The translations under genes and the position numbers were made by a program. Of a DNA stretch of 64,000 nucleotides, positions 36,601 through 45,994 are shown piece by piece (the first letter of the stretch is position 1; the number at the start of each line of letters is the position of its first letter). The stretch spans positions 8,367 to 72,366 of the forward strand of contig JBOFEN010000101.1 of the NCBI GenBank assembly GCA_051648105.1. The letters run 5' to 3'. Below the pieces are notes generated by a model. It did no database searches and had not been told where the DNA came from. It saw only the letters and a program-made list of their open reading frames with translations. Origin of the DNA: UBA7332 sp051648105. Its GTDB lineage: Bacteria; Bacteroidota; Bacteroidia; Bacteroidales; UBA7332.

Positions 36601-36755
36601 CCTGTGGTCTTGTCTCCTTTTAATACCACATTCACTCCTGGTAATGGTTCACCATCGGAGGCACTCACAATTAAACCTTTTACCTGTGTGGCCTGTCCAA
36701 ATATGGAGACCATACTAAAGGTTAGTAGAAATAAGAGAGTTGCTAATTTTTTCAT
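33618..36755 (-). CDS. SusC/RagA family TonB-dependent transporter
   Basis: 1045 residues. Signal peptide (LLFLLTFSMVSIFGQ), then a carboxypeptidase D-like regulatory domain (VKGLIVSASDGEPLPGVNV...SYVGYKPQDVSV), a TonB-box-like stretch (EALDEVVVIGYG), a plug domain (IRIRGIGTINNSDPLYIVDGMP) and a beta-barrel ending in the aromatic VYTFGVSLNF. It imports oligosaccharides across the outer membrane with energy from TonB-ExbBD. First gene of the operon SusC-SusD-SGBP-GH16-GH3. Confidence 0.97.
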   Translation of the reverse strand: MKKLATLLFLLTFSMVSIFGQATQVKGLIVSASDGEPLPGVNVVLKGDKTTGTITDFDGLFSITIDPNAELHISYVGYKPQDVSVKGESFIRITLQEDSEALDEVVVIGYGVQKKSVVTASIARVSSDDLDKVAPTRVDNALKGLAAGVTVTSASGQPGEGSKIRIRGIGTINNSDPLYIVDGMPIEGGIDFLNPTDIASIEVLKDAASGAVYGARAANGVILVTTKSGTVGKTKVTYDFGYSLQNPWREREVLNATEYAILMNEGYMNAGMAPKYQDPYSYGKGTDWQNEVFNYNAPMQNHQLSVSGASDKTNYFLSMGYFSQDGIVGGDYDRSNYERLTIRMNLNNILLDTKERKYLNKIQIGVNASYANVRSTGISTNSEFGSVLGSALALSPIIPVYAVDEEAALKEYAGIADFTPVYSPDGRLYSIAGVDYNEITNPLAQLSLPGNKGWSHKFVTSAFGEITLWDNLKFRSQFGTDLAFWGNDSWMKKYYLTANNKAPRSWAQSDMSLGLVWQWENILSYDKKIGDHSFAVMVGQSAKKTTGKTVGAFNYDLIEEDPGKGNLGFTSGLRENGDINGWGYIHSPHTMASYFGRASYNYKEKYMAQVTVRRDGSSNFGPDNKWAIFPSFSLGWNITNEAFMESRPEWLTAMKLRASWGRNGNEAIGAFRYMALSQQGNNYQFGKDSNLAIGTKPSILANQSIRWEESEQTDIALDFGFFNNALTFTADYYVKRTNGMLIEMPIPNYVGESKPWGNVGEMENKGVELEFAYRFKVSDFSARIAGNASYLKNKLINYGNESGYQNLDSSQGLGTITRAQNGLPFPYFYGFKTNGIFQNMDEVRAYTDANGSMIMPNAVPGDVRFIDLNGDGVIDESDKTNIGKGMPDWTFGINFSCDYKGFDFSMMWQGTVGNDVFDATRRTDISSMNLPAYMLNRWTGEGTSNSIPRFVIGDKVNWQTSDLFVKDGSYLRLKNIQLGYTLPRLLTKKCFIDQLRFYVAAENLLTLTKYEGFDPEISSGGTSLGVDRGVYPQAKVYTFGVSLNF

Positions 36756-36808
36756 AAATACTAAATGATTAAGATTAACGTTGATAGTTATGCTTTACTA
36801 AAGCTGTG

Positions 36809-36816
36809 CAAACGTA
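36809..36816 (-). promoter_or_regulatory. -7 promoter element of the SusCD operon
   Basis: TACGTTTG on the minus strand fits TAnnTTTG, 54 nt before the SusC ATG. No good -33 element is visible, consistent with an activator-dependent promoter. The surrounding 330-base gap otherwise shows only the regulator's terminator. Confidence 0.5.
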
Positions 36817-37002
36817 CCTCATAAATCATATAAAATAACATTATTACACCATTCTTCAATACTTCATGGTAAGAAAAAGAATACATCAATAATACGCCAC
36901 TTGTTTATAACATATTGCTATCTAGGTGTTTGTGTTTTATTAGATTGCAGGAGTTGATATTTCAATTATCAATAGCTCTTAATTTGATGATTTGTAAAAG
37001 AA

Positions 37003-37044
37003 AACCGACTGGCAATGAGTTTATGGCTCATATACCAATCGGTT
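37003..37044 (-). terminator. Terminator of the transmembrane regulator gene
   Basis: 10-bp stem with one mismatch (37003-37012 with 37035-37044, AACCGACTGG) plus an inner TGAG/CTCA pairing, followed by TTTTCTTTT on the minus strand. Confidence 0.75.
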
Positions 37045-37085
37045 ATGTTAATTTATACATTGATGCAGCAACATTTTAGGGCGCA

Positions 37086-39944
37086 CTATAAGAACCTCTC
37101 GAGGTATTCAACTAACCCTTCTTCTCTCTCCAAGTTTAGTTTTTTTCTTAGTCTATATCTTGTTGTCTCAACCCCTCTAACTGAAATATTAAGAAGAGGA
37201 GCAATCTCTTTTGACGATAGTTTCATCTTTAGGTATGCACACATCATTCTCTCATTGTCCGATAGATCCGGATGTTTAATCTCTAACCTCTTCATGAAGT
37301 TATTATGCAAGAGATCAAATTGCTCCTCTATACGCTTAAGGACATCATCATTTTGAATGTTTGAGTCAATCTTGTTATTTATTATCATTAGAAGCTGTTT
37401 GCTCTCCTTCGTATTCTCAGGTTTTAGTTGATTGGTTACCTTTACTATTTCACTCTTAATCTCGGTAAGCATATCATTCTTTCGAGTAAAGTTTATCATA
37501 AGATTGGTCATCTCTTGGCTCTTATATTGAAGAGCATGTTCAAGCTTCTCATTCTCTAGTTGAATAATCTGCTTCTCCTTTTCTCGCTTCTCTAATTCGT
37601 ATTCCTCCTCAAGTTTTTGTAGTTGATTCTCTTTTTCTACAACTGCTAGTTTATTTTTACGCTTTACTCTTTTGTCATCCCATCTATAAAGGAGCCAAAA
37701 CAGTAATATGAATATGATTGAATATATTGTGTAAGCAGTCGAGCTTCTATACCATGGAGCGGATATAGAGAAGCTAATCTGATCCTTTGACTCCGACCCA
37801 TCAGGGAAAAGAGCTCTTACCTCAAATATGTAATCACCCTCTTTAAGTTTACTATACTCTTTTGTCTCCATAGTAGTATATGCCGACCAAGCCTCTTTGT
37901 TCAATCTATATTGATACTTGATATCATCACTCATACCATAATGTGATACACTATACTCAATAATAAGAGGATTATTGTAGTCAAGTTTAATATCATTCTT
38001 TTGTTTTAGGAAGTTTGCCCTGTAAAGTTGTGAGTTTGGAGTTTGAACTTTCTTAATAAACAGGGAGTACTCATACCCACTTCTTTTGTTTGTTTGAGTG
38101 TGAGTGTGAAGAGCAAACCCATTTTCATTTGGAATTATTACTTGAGAATCACAGATTGGAATAAGTGATTCGAATTTTGGAACAAGCTCTATAAGTGATC
38201 TGCAAATAGGTTGTATAGCTGTATTTGCCCCTCTCTTATACTCATCTTTATTTGATATAGATATCTCGTATGGACTAAGGGTAAACAATCTTTCGTGATG
38301 TTCTAGAACTCTCAAGAATGGATTTCCAGTTAACTGATTATTAATATCATTGTTTGGTTCCATTTTATCGCTTCTTTTGTCGTGACGATAAATACCATTA
38401 TTCGTAATGAAGCAAACCTCACCTTTTATTCGAGTGAGAGTAATATCACTCCCTTGAGGGAATCCATCTTCTGCGAAATATGATTTCTGTGCTCTCACCT
38501 CTCTAAAGTTGTCTGTTAGCTCAATTCTTACTACATGGTCTACATTCTCTATCCATACTATATTATTACCCTCTTGCTCAAAATATGGGCAGGATTCGTC
38601 AAACCCACTAATACGTCCCTCAAACTCCCAGTTATTGTTGACTTTTCTTGCCAGATATATCCCATCATAAGCACCAATAAACATTAAATCATCTCTGTTG
38701 ATATGCTTATGACAATACCAAGTACCAACAATCTCTCCAATCCGTTTCATGGAGGAGCCGTCTAATTTGAACATACCTCTATCGTGCATACAGAATAGAT
38801 CATCATCTATATGACATAGATTCCAAACCTGTCCACTAGAGTTTGGTAAGGAGTTTATGTTGGGCATATTTCCATCGAATACTATAGGATATGAAGTGTG
38901 GAATAGTCCTCTATTTGTTCCGAGATAAATATTTTCACCTTTTACAGCTGCGGTATAACCCGTACCAAAAGAGTAGGGGTGAGTGTAAAGGTTAGTAAAT
39001 GGAGAGTTTAGGTGAATATAACTTATGCCATTATCGGATCCAGCCCATAGATTACCAGATGTATCAAATGAGAGAGAGAGTATTGTGTTATTGTATAGTC
39101 CATTATATTCATTAATATACTTAGTCTCAAGAGTATTTGTATCTATTAGAAGTATCCCCTTGTGTATAGTTCCAAGTGCAACCAAATCACCTTTTGAAGC
39201 AACACTAAATACTTCATTACTTAACATGAATGACTCAGCTCCTGTTATGAAAGGTGACACTGATCTACCATCAAAATAGTATAGTCCACTGTATGCTGTA
39301 GCAATTAATACCCCATCCTTATAAGGTATTACACCTCTAATCCTTTTTGAGGCTAGACTTTGAGCACCTTGTAAAGGAAAAAAACTATTACCTATTAATA
39401 CCCATACACCTTGATCGGTACCAAGGTATAGAGTTCCACGAACCATGTTTGAACAGTCAATCTTTCTATTCATCTCAATAGGTGTATATTTACCATTGAG
39501 GTACTTTACCACCTTATTGTCGCCTTGAAAATATATAATATTATCAACCTCATGTATTCCCCATACATTCCCAATGTATTTTGTCTCAATATCTAGAGAG
39601 TCAGAAAGGCAGTGATAGACCATATTCCCAATATTGTCTGGTTCGTAATAGCCAAACTCATTTATTCCACCTACATATACTCTCTTTTGACTCTTGGACG
39701 CAAGAACGGATCTGAGGTCAAGTCTATTATTCATAGGAAGGACACTCCACTCGCTACCATCAAATTGTAACATTCCATTCTTGTTTGCGAAGAATGTCCA
39801 AGTCTCGTCGTATGGATCTATTTTCCAAGTTTGAGATCCACGTCCATATTGATTCTTGTCAAAATTGAGAACGAAGTAGTTCCATTCGGTACAAAAAAGT
39901 TCTATTGGTAGAGTGAATAGGAGGATATATATTATTAGTCTCAT
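37086..39944 (-). CDS. Transmembrane one-component regulator (beta-propeller, Y_Y_Y, LuxR-type HTH)
   Basis: About 952 residues from ATG 39944 (MRLIIYILLFTLPIELFC, signal peptide); a further upstream ATG at 40001 is less likely. The periplasmic part is a multi-repeat propeller as in hybrid two-component sensors, followed by a Y_Y_Y-like domain (about 650-740, IIEYSVSHYGMSDDIKYQYR). One membrane helix lies near residue 748 (IYSIIFILLFWLLYRW). Then come a long charged coiled coil and a C-terminal LuxR-type HTH (LSSKEIAPLLNISVRGVETTRYRLRKKL). No histidine kinase, receiver or AraC domain is present. It is adjacent to the SusCD operon and probably activates it in response to beta-glucan oligosaccharides. 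Confidence 0.88.
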   Translation of the reverse strand: MRLIIYILLFTLPIELFCTEWNYFVLNFDKNQYGRGSQTWKIDPYDETWTFFANKNGMLQFDGSEWSVLPMNNRLDLRSVLASKSQKRVYVGGINEFGYYEPDNIGNMVYHCLSDSLDIETKYIGNVWGIHEVDNIIYFQGDNKVVKYLNGKYTPIEMNRKIDCSNMVRGTLYLGTDQGVWVLIGNSFFPLQGAQSLASKRIRGVIPYKDGVLIATAYSGLYYFDGRSVSPFITGAESFMLSNEVFSVASKGDLVALGTIHKGILLIDTNTLETKYINEYNGLYNNTILSLSFDTSGNLWAGSDNGISYIHLNSPFTNLYTHPYSFGTGYTAAVKGENIYLGTNRGLFHTSYPIVFDGNMPNINSLPNSSGQVWNLCHIDDDLFCMHDRGMFKLDGSSMKRIGEIVGTWYCHKHINRDDLMFIGAYDGIYLARKVNNNWEFEGRISGFDESCPYFEQEGNNIVWIENVDHVVRIELTDNFREVRAQKSYFAEDGFPQGSDITLTRIKGEVCFITNNGIYRHDKRSDKMEPNNDINNQLTGNPFLRVLEHHERLFTLSPYEISISNKDEYKRGANTAIQPICRSLIELVPKFESLIPICDSQVIIPNENGFALHTHTQTNKRSGYEYSLFIKKVQTPNSQLYRANFLKQKNDIKLDYNNPLIIEYSVSHYGMSDDIKYQYRLNKEAWSAYTTMETKEYSKLKEGDYIFEVRALFPDGSESKDQISFSISAPWYRSSTAYTIYSIIFILLFWLLYRWDDKRVKRKNKLAVVEKENQLQKLEEEYELEKREKEKQIIQLENEKLEHALQYKSQEMTNLMINFTRKNDMLTEIKSEIVKVTNQLKPENTKESKQLLMIINNKIDSNIQNDDVLKRIEEQFDLLHNNFMKRLEIKHPDLSDNERMMCAYLKMKLSSKEIAPLLNISVRGVETTRYRLRKKLNLEREEGLVEYLERFL

Positions 39945-40168
39945 GGTTAGTTTTGATATTGATATTTTGCTTGTCAATACAAAAATACTAAAAAGTTTCA
40001 TCTTTTTATGTTGCCTTCATGCAAGTCTAAGTAGTTTGTTTACAAACTCATTTGTTAAGTGTATGTTAATTGTGAGATTATAATCATATAAGAAGTATCA
40101 GTAATTGTGTAACATATAGGCTGTGATAATGTGTGATATTTGCATCATGAATTTTATACGTTACAATT

Positions 40169-42349
40169 ATGAAAAGTGTAATAAAGAGGAGTTTTAATAT
40201 AAAGGGTCTCAATTGTGCTTCTTGTGCCTCAAAGGTTGAGAGGGCATTACGAGCCAATGAGTATGTTGTAGATGTTAATGTCAATCTTCCAATGTCTACA
40301 ATATCAATAGAATATGATAGTACTGTGTTGAGCCCAGTCATTCTCGAATCTATTGTTGATAGTGTAGGCTACAAGCTAATAGTTGAGCATATAGATAGTG
40401 AGGAGTTGGATCAATTATCAAAAAGAGAGTACAAACGAATAAGACTAGAGGCTATTTGTGCATTTATTCTCTCGATACCTCTATTTATCCTCAGTATGTT
40501 CTTTACTAATAAGTCATTAGTTAATGAGGCATCAGCGCTTATTTCAGGAGTAATTCTATTCTATTTCGGTAGAGGATTCTTTCAAAGAGCATACAAAGGA
40601 GCGAAGTCAAAGAGTATATCTATGGATAGTTTGGTTGTACTAAGTAGTTCAATCGCCTATATTTTCTCCTTAATATCACTTCTTTTCCCATCGTTATTTT
40701 CTACCCATGGAACTGAGACTCATCTCTATTTTGAGGCTTCAGGTATGGTGGTTTCATTTATATTAGTAGGTAGAGTTCTCGAGTCTAGAGCTAAGATGAG
40801 TAGTGCTTCAGCTATTAAGTCTCTAATGGGATTGCAACCTAAGAGTGCTGTGATAGATCACAATGGAGAGCACAAGGAGGTATTGATTAAGGATATTCTT
40901 ATTGGGGATATAGTGGTTATTCGTCCTGGTGATAGGATTGCCGTTGATGGTACTCTCATTGATGGTGGCTCCTATGTTGATGAGAGCATGATTAGCGGAG
41001 AGTCTCTGCCTATTGTAAAGTCTAAAGGGAGTGAGGTGTTTGCCGGGACAATCAATAGGGATGGTAGTTTTCGATTTAGGGCTACTGGTGTAGGTAGCCA
41101 GACTATACTATCGAGGATTATCTCAATGGTGGAACAGGCACAAAGCAGCAAGGCTCCAATAGAGAGAGTTGTTGATAGAATAGTCTCATATTTTGTGCCA
41201 TTGATACTCTTGATTGCTATTCTATCGCTATTAGCATGGATACTATTAGATCCTATTAATGGCTTCTCTAATGGATTAATAGCATTTGTTACAGTGTTAG
41301 TTATTGCTTGTCCTTGTGCGCTAGGTCTAGCAACTCCAACTGCTGTTATGGTAGGGATTGGATTAAGTGCTAAAAGTGGAATATTAATAAAGAGTGCTGA
41401 GAGTCTTGAGATCGCTAAATCTGTTGATGCAATAATCTTTGACAAAACTGGTACCATCACAGAGGGTAATCCAGTTGTGGTAAGTAGCCAGTGGATTCAG
41501 GAGTCTGACTATCTTAAATCAATACTTTACACCTTGGAGAGGAGATCAACTCACCCCTTAGCTGGGGCTTTAATAGATTCACTCGGTGAGTGTGACAGTT
41601 ATGAGATTGATAGTTTTGAGAATATTCCTGGACTAGGGGTGATAGGACAAATCGATAATTCCAACTATTTTGTTGGTAGTTCTGATTTAGCTAAAAAGTT
41701 TGGTGTGGATATCGATAGTTATAACATGGGTATTGGTAGCACAGTCCTCTTTGGTTCAAACAGTCGGCTTATTGCAATTTTTACTATCATGGATAGAGTG
41801 AAGGATAGCTCAATGGAGGCAATATCATCTCTCAAGGAGTTAGGTGTTAAAGTATATATGCTAACGGGAGATAATAAAGCAACTGCGGAGTATATCTCCT
41901 CGCAGGTAGGTATAACAGAGTTTGTATCTTCGGCTCTCCCAGTAGATAAATCGAATTTTATCAAGGGGTTACAATCACAAGGGTATGTTGTTGCTATGGT
42001 AGGGGATGGTATTAATGATAGTGCTGCTTTGGCCCAAGCAGACTTGAGTATAGCAATGGGAAGTGGTAGTGATATTGCGATGGATGTTGCAGGGGTAACT
42101 ATTGTGAGTTCTGATCTAAGAAAGGTAGAGCAGGCTATTAGAATCTCTAGGTTGACTGTCAAGACGATAAGAGAGAATCTCTTTTGGGCATCTATTTATA
42201 ATTTGATGAGTGTACCTATTGCCGCGGGTATACTATTTCCTGTTTTTGGTGTTATGTTATCTCCTATGATTGCTAGTGCTGCAATGGCTCTTAGTAGTAT
42301 TAGTGTTGTTTTGAACAGCCTAAGGATACATCATAGAGAGAGGTTATGA
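40169..42349 (+). CDS. copA: Copper-translocating P-type ATPase
   Basis: 726 residues. One N-terminal heavy-metal-associated domain with GLNCASCASKVE (CxxC near residues 14-17). P1B-ATPase motifs: CPCALGLATPT near 380 in the membrane, the phosphorylation site DKTGTITEG near 425, the HP motif STHPLAG near 461, and GDGINDSAAL near 611. CPC plus the C-terminal membrane residues typify Cu(I) export from the cytoplasm, though Ag(I) is also possible. Transcribed alone, divergent from the one-component regulator. No copper-sensing regulator or chaperone gene is nearby. Confidence 0.95.
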   Translation: MKSVIKRSFNIKGLNCASCASKVERALRANEYVVDVNVNLPMSTISIEYDSTVLSPVILESIVDSVGYKLIVEHIDSEELDQLSKREYKRIRLEAICAFILSIPLFILSMFFTNKSLVNEASALISGVILFYFGRGFFQRAYKGAKSKSISMDSLVVLSSSIAYIFSLISLLFPSLFSTHGTETHLYFEASGMVVSFILVGRVLESRAKMSSASAIKSLMGLQPKSAVIDHNGEHKEVLIKDILIGDIVVIRPGDRIAVDGTLIDGGSYVDESMISGESLPIVKSKGSEVFAGTINRDGSFRFRATGVGSQTILSRIISMVEQAQSSKAPIERVVDRIVSYFVPLILLIAILSLLAWILLDPINGFSNGLIAFVTVLVIACPCALGLATPTAVMVGIGLSAKSGILIKSAESLEIAKSVDAIIFDKTGTITEGNPVVVSSQWIQESDYLKSILYTLERRSTHPLAGALIDSLGECDSYEIDSFENIPGLGVIGQIDNSNYFVGSSDLAKKFGVDIDSYNMGIGSTVLFGSNSRLIAIFTIMDRVKDSSMEAISSLKELGVKVYMLTGDNKATAEYISSQVGITEFVSSALPVDKSNFIKGLQSQGYVVAMVGDGINDSAALAQADLSIAMGSGSDIAMDVAGVTIVSSDLRKVEQAIRISRLTVKTIRENLFWASIYNLMSVPIAAGILFPVFGVMLSPMIASAAMALSSISVVLNSLRIHHRERL

Positions 42350-42381
42350 AATAGTATATGATTATCGTTGTTATAGTCTCT

Positions 42382-42429
42382 AATGCAGTAAGTCACCATT
42401 TAAGATCTTAAATGGTGACTTACTGCATT
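42382..42429. terminator. Bidirectional terminator, 48-nt perfect palindrome
   Basis: Arms 42382-42405 and 42406-42429 are exact inverted copies with no intervening base (centre AAGATCTT), followed by a T-run. It lies between the convergent copA and SGNH hydrolase genes. Confidence 0.85.
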
Positions 42430-42460
42430 TTTTATCCTTAATTGGTATTAATGAGCTAAC

Positions 42461-43120
42461 TTATTTATTTACATATGGTTTTACAATAGAAGCCCAAAGC
42501 TTGTATCCAGCACCCATAAGGTGTAATCCGTCGTTTGAATATTTAAGATCGATCTTTCCTGTTGAAGGATCAATAAAATGAGTGTATAGATCTATATAAG
42601 TCAAAGACTCATCGTTGGCTAACTTTTGAAGAAGAGCGTTGAGTGGTTTTACTTCACTATGGCGAGAGGTGTGTCCTTGAAAAGTTTTTGGTTCGTCTGA
42701 CATAGGCAGAACACTCTGAAGATAAATTTCTGTTTTGGGACTATCCTCTTTTATCTTTCTAACAACCAGTCCAATATTGTTTGCTATCTCATCTATTGTA
42801 CTCTTTCTAGCTAGGTCATTAACTCCAATAAGAATAAATACTTTTTTAGGCTTACCCTTGGTAATTGACTCTAATCTATCGAATACACCAAGAGTAATAT
42901 CTCCGCTAATACCCCTATTCTTTATATTCTTATTACCCAATAGCTCAAACCATTCTCCCCCGTCGGTTATGCTATTTCCTACAAATACAATATCTTTTGA
43001 ACTAATTGTTAGCTCCTCGAAAAGTGATACACGTTGATGCCAGTAGTGTGAGTATCCTCTATCTTGTGAGTTAACAGTTATTGCGGATAGAAGCATTAAA
43101 GATAGTAGTAGTTTTTTCAT
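42461..43120 (-). CDS. SGNH/GDSL hydrolase (secreted)
   Basis: 219 residues from ATG 43120 (MKKLLLSLMLLSAITVNSQ, a signal peptide); the frame extends to 43171 but that start lacks the signal. The SGNH blocks are clear: block I FVGNSITDGGEW, block II Gly in NRGISGDITLG, block III ILIGVNDLA, block V SNDGLHLMGAGY (catalytic Asp and His). Related enzymes are lysophospholipases or deacetylases acting on esters of lipids or glycans. The substrate is not predictable. Likely periplasmic. Confidence 0.9.
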   Translation of the reverse strand: MKKLLLSLMLLSAITVNSQDRGYSHYWHQRVSLFEELTISSKDIVFVGNSITDGGEWFELLGNKNIKNRGISGDITLGVFDRLESITKGKPKKVFILIGVNDLARKSTIDEIANNIGLVVRKIKEDSPKTEIYLQSVLPMSDEPKTFQGHTSRHSEVKPLNALLQKLANDESLTYIDLYTHFIDPSTGKIDLKYSNDGLHLMGAGYKLWASIVKPYVNK

Positions 43121-43383
43121 AATTGAGTCTGTTTGTCGTATTATTGATATTAAGATATTATTTAAATCCAAGCGCTAAATTAACTATTATAGCCTTACAT
43201 ACAATAATATCTTTATAGCTATTTGCTTAGTTGTATATAGATAAGAATACTTTTATACCAATAATTGTCTTAAATAGTAGTATAAAATAGTATCTTTATC
43301 CTGTTTTTATTATCAAGTTGAGAACACTTTTTGTTATCGGCCATTTTTCTAACTATATCATTTAAACTTTAAAAATCCTACTT

Positions 43384-44478
43384 ATGAAGAGCATTGAACT
43401 AAACAAGATTGTTTCAGAATTTATTGTCAACAGCGAGAGCTATCAAATTGAGCCATTTGGTGGCGGGCTTATCAATGATACATATATAGTTAAGAGTGCA
43501 GATAAGGCTAAATCAGATTACATCTTACAGAGGATAAATAATAATATCTTTAAGGATGTAGATATGTTGATGAACAATATCGATGCAGCAACAACTCATT
43601 TGAGAAAGAAATTGTCGGCAAAGAGTGAAGGACCAAAGCAGACAACATTAACGTTTATACCAACACTTAATGATGGTAAGTTGTATAGTGAGGTTAATGG
43701 CAATTTCTGGCGAATGATGGAGTTCATACCCAATGCTGTAACTAAGCAAGAGGTAAATGAAGAGTCATCTTATGCTGCTGGTGTATCTTTTGGTCAGTTC
43801 CAATCTATGCTTACTGATATACCTCAAGAGCTGGGTGAGATTATTCCAGATTTTCACAATATGGAGTTTAGATTGTCACAGCTTCGCCAAGCCGTAGCTG
43901 AAAACTTATCTGGACGACTAGATGAGGTGAAATACTTCGTAGAGGAGATAGAGAAGAGAGCAGAAGAGATGTGTAAAGCTGAGAGATTACATCGAGAAGG
44001 CAAATTGCCGAAACGTGTATGCCATTGCGATACGAAGGTAAACAATATGATATTTGATAAGCAAGACAATGTTTTGGCTATCATTGATTTGGACACGCTG
44101 ATGCCTAGCTATATATTCTCTGATTATGGTGATTTCTTGAGAACAGGGGCTAACACAGGAGCAGAGGATGATAAGAATCTAGATAATGTAAACTTCAATC
44201 TGCCTATCTTTGAGTCATTCACAAAAGGGTATCTTCAGGGTGCATCTAGCTTCTTAACTGCAGTTGAGATAGAGAATCTTCCTTATGCAGCTGCTCTATT
44301 CCCATATATGCAGACAGTACGTTTTCTTGCAGATTACATTAATGGTGATACTTATTATAAGATAAACTATCCAGATCATAACCTAGTTAGAACCAAAGCA
44401 CAGTTCAAGCTACTTCAGAGTGTAGAGGAGAATACTCCTTACATGAAAGAGTTTATTAATGGGTGCATAAGAGGATAA
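43384..44478 (+). CDS. Phosphotransferase, NahK-like (anomeric hexosamine/sugar 1-kinase)
   Basis: 364 residues of the aminoglycoside phosphotransferase/choline kinase fold. The N-terminal lobe has FGGGLINDTYIV and DYILQRINNNIF. The catalytic segment is VCHCDTKVNNMIFD near residue 217 and the Mg-binding LAIIDLDTLMPSYIFSDYGD near 237. Motifs of the form DTKxNNxxFD and IDLDTxMP are those of N-acetylhexosamine 1-kinase and relatives from gut bacteria, so sugar phosphorylation at C1 is likely; homoserine kinase-like activity is less so. The next gene is a sugar O-acetyltransferase 70 bases downstream. Confidence 0.82.
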   Translation: MKSIELNKIVSEFIVNSESYQIEPFGGGLINDTYIVKSADKAKSDYILQRINNNIFKDVDMLMNNIDAATTHLRKKLSAKSEGPKQTTLTFIPTLNDGKLYSEVNGNFWRMMEFIPNAVTKQEVNEESSYAAGVSFGQFQSMLTDIPQELGEIIPDFHNMEFRLSQLRQAVAENLSGRLDEVKYFVEEIEKRAEEMCKAERLHREGKLPKRVCHCDTKVNNMIFDKQDNVLAIIDLDTLMPSYIFSDYGDFLRTGANTGAEDDKNLDNVNFNLPIFESFTKGYLQGASSFLTAVEIENLPYAAALFPYMQTVRFLADYINGDTYYKINYPDHNLVRTKAQFKLLQSVEENTPYMKEFINGCIRG

Positions 44479-44548
44479 CACTCTTGTTGCCTATAATTGG
44501 TTAATTATGGTCATTGATTTAAATAACTAAGTATATTATAAATTGATT

Positions 44549-45106
44549 ATGAAAAGTGAAAAGCAAAAGGCTGCACTAGGGGAGTTGTATAATGCAAACT
44601 ATGATAATGAGCTTCTTAGAGAAAGGGAGTTGTGCAAAGATTTGTGTTTCGATTATAACTCCCTAAGGCCCAGTTTGCATTCAGAGAGGAGGGCATTGAT
44701 TACCAAAATATTATCTAGAGTTGGTGATGCATTTCATATTGAACAGCCATTCCAATGTGACTATGGTTATAATATTGAGATAGGTGACAACTTCTACTCT
44801 AATCATAATCTAATCATTTTGGATGGCGCAAAAGTGAAGATTGGGAATAATGTCTTTATAGCACCTAATTGTGGGATATACACAGCGGGTCATCCTCTTG
44901 ATCTATTGCAAAGGAATCAAGGACTAGAGTATGCTTATCCAATAACTATAGGAGATAATGTTTGGATTGGTGCTGGTGTCTCAATTCTTCCTGGAGTGAC
45001 TATAGGAGATAATGTTGTAGTGGCTGCAGGTAGCATAGTAAATAAAGATATAGCATCTAATGTTGTGGTAGCAGGTAATCCAGCACGAATAATTAAAAAA
45101 CTTTAG
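44549..45106 (+). CDS. Sugar O-acetyltransferase (maltose/galactoside acetyltransferase family)
   Basis: 185 residues from ATG 44549. N-terminal Maa/LacA domain (ALGELYNANYDNELLRERELCKDL) followed by left-handed beta-helix hexapeptide repeats: IEIGDNFYSNHNLIILDGAKVKIGNN, ITIGDNVWIGAGVSILPG, VTIGDNVVVAAGSIV. The catalytic His is in CGIYTAGHPLD near residue 113. It transfers acetyl from acetyl-CoA to sugar hydroxyls, a detoxifying role for non-metabolised sugars. It may be cotranscribed with the NahK-like kinase. A terminator follows. Confidence 0.92.
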   Translation: MKSEKQKAALGELYNANYDNELLRERELCKDLCFDYNSLRPSLHSERRALITKILSRVGDAFHIEQPFQCDYGYNIEIGDNFYSNHNLIILDGAKVKIGNNVFIAPNCGIYTAGHPLDLLQRNQGLEYAYPITIGDNVWIGAGVSILPGVTIGDNVVVAAGSIVNKDIASNVVVAGNPARIIKKL

Positions 45107-45124
45107 TGTACTATTAATTGTTTT

Positions 45125-45157
45125 AGAAGAGATAGCGAATGCTATCTCTTCTTTTTG
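45125..45157 (+). terminator. Terminator after the acetyltransferase gene
   Basis: Perfect 12-bp stem AGAAGAGATAGC / GCTATCTCTTCT with a GAAT loop, then a T-run. Confidence 0.9.
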
Positions 45158-45287
45158 ACTAAAAGCTTATCATATCTTAATAAAGAATTGAGTAGTCGTA
45201 TGGTCATAACTTAAGAGTTCTAAATAATGTTCTATTACCTTTTCATTATTAAGGTGTAGTTAATTACTAATTTTAAAAAGTATAAGT

Positions 45288-45977
45288 ATGAAGAAGTTCT
45301 TAGCAGAAGGCATCGGAACAATGGTGCTAGTATTAATGGGATGTGGTTCAGCCATTTTCTTAGGTTGTGATCTTCCTGCAGAGAAATTAGCAGTAGCATT
45401 TGCTTTTGGTCTCTCTGTTGTTGGTATGGCTTACACTATTGGTGGAATATCTGGTTGTCACATCAATCCAGCTATTACATTGGGTGTTTGGTTATCAAAA
45501 AGAATGTCAGGACAAGAGGCAATAGGTTATATGATTGCACAATTCATTGGTGCAGTGGTTGGATCCTCTATTCTTTATGCTTTAACAACTACTGGTGGTT
45601 ATGGAGCAACTACAGCAACAGGTGCTAATGCATATGCAGAGGGTGGTATGATACAGGCTCTTATTGCTGAGGTAGTATTTACATTTGTATTTGTTCTAGT
45701 AGTATTAGGATCGACTGACTCGAAAAAGGGTGCTGGTAATTTAGCAGGATTAGCTATTGGTTTGACTCTTGTGTTAGTTCACATTGTATGTATACCTATT
45801 ACAGGTACTTCTGTGAACCCAGCACGTAGTTTTGGTCCAGCACTATTCCAAGGTGGTGTAGCTTTAAGTCAACTATGGTTGTTTATCGTAGCACCAATGG
45901 TAGGAGCAGCTCTTTCAGCTCTTACATGGAGTATCATTAATCCATCTTGTTGTTCTACATCAGAGAGTAAGAAGTAA
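45288..45977 (+). CDS. aqpZ: Aquaporin
   Basis: 229 residues, six membrane helices with the two half-helix NPA motifs HINPAITLG (near residue 63) and SVNPARSFGPA (near 183). The Arg following the second NPA and the narrow-pore residues (Phe, His, Arg type) favour a water-selective AqpZ over a glycerol facilitator. The C terminus has PSCCSTSESKK. Single gene ended by a strong terminator that abuts the repeat element. Confidence 0.95.
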   Translation: MKKFLAEGIGTMVLVLMGCGSAIFLGCDLPAEKLAVAFAFGLSVVGMAYTIGGISGCHINPAITLGVWLSKRMSGQEAIGYMIAQFIGAVVGSSILYALTTTGGYGATTATGANAYAEGGMIQALIAEVVFTFVFVLVVLGSTDSKKGAGNLAGLAIGLTLVLVHIVCIPITGTSVNPARSFGPALFQGGVALSQLWLFIVAPMVGAALSALTWSIINPSCCSTSESKK

Positions 45978-45994
45978 TTCAACAATAGTATGAG

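Noticed and set aside
40084..40341. 85-residue minus-strand frame across the copA start
   Set aside because: It overlaps the conserved metal-binding domain of copA and has no recognisable features.
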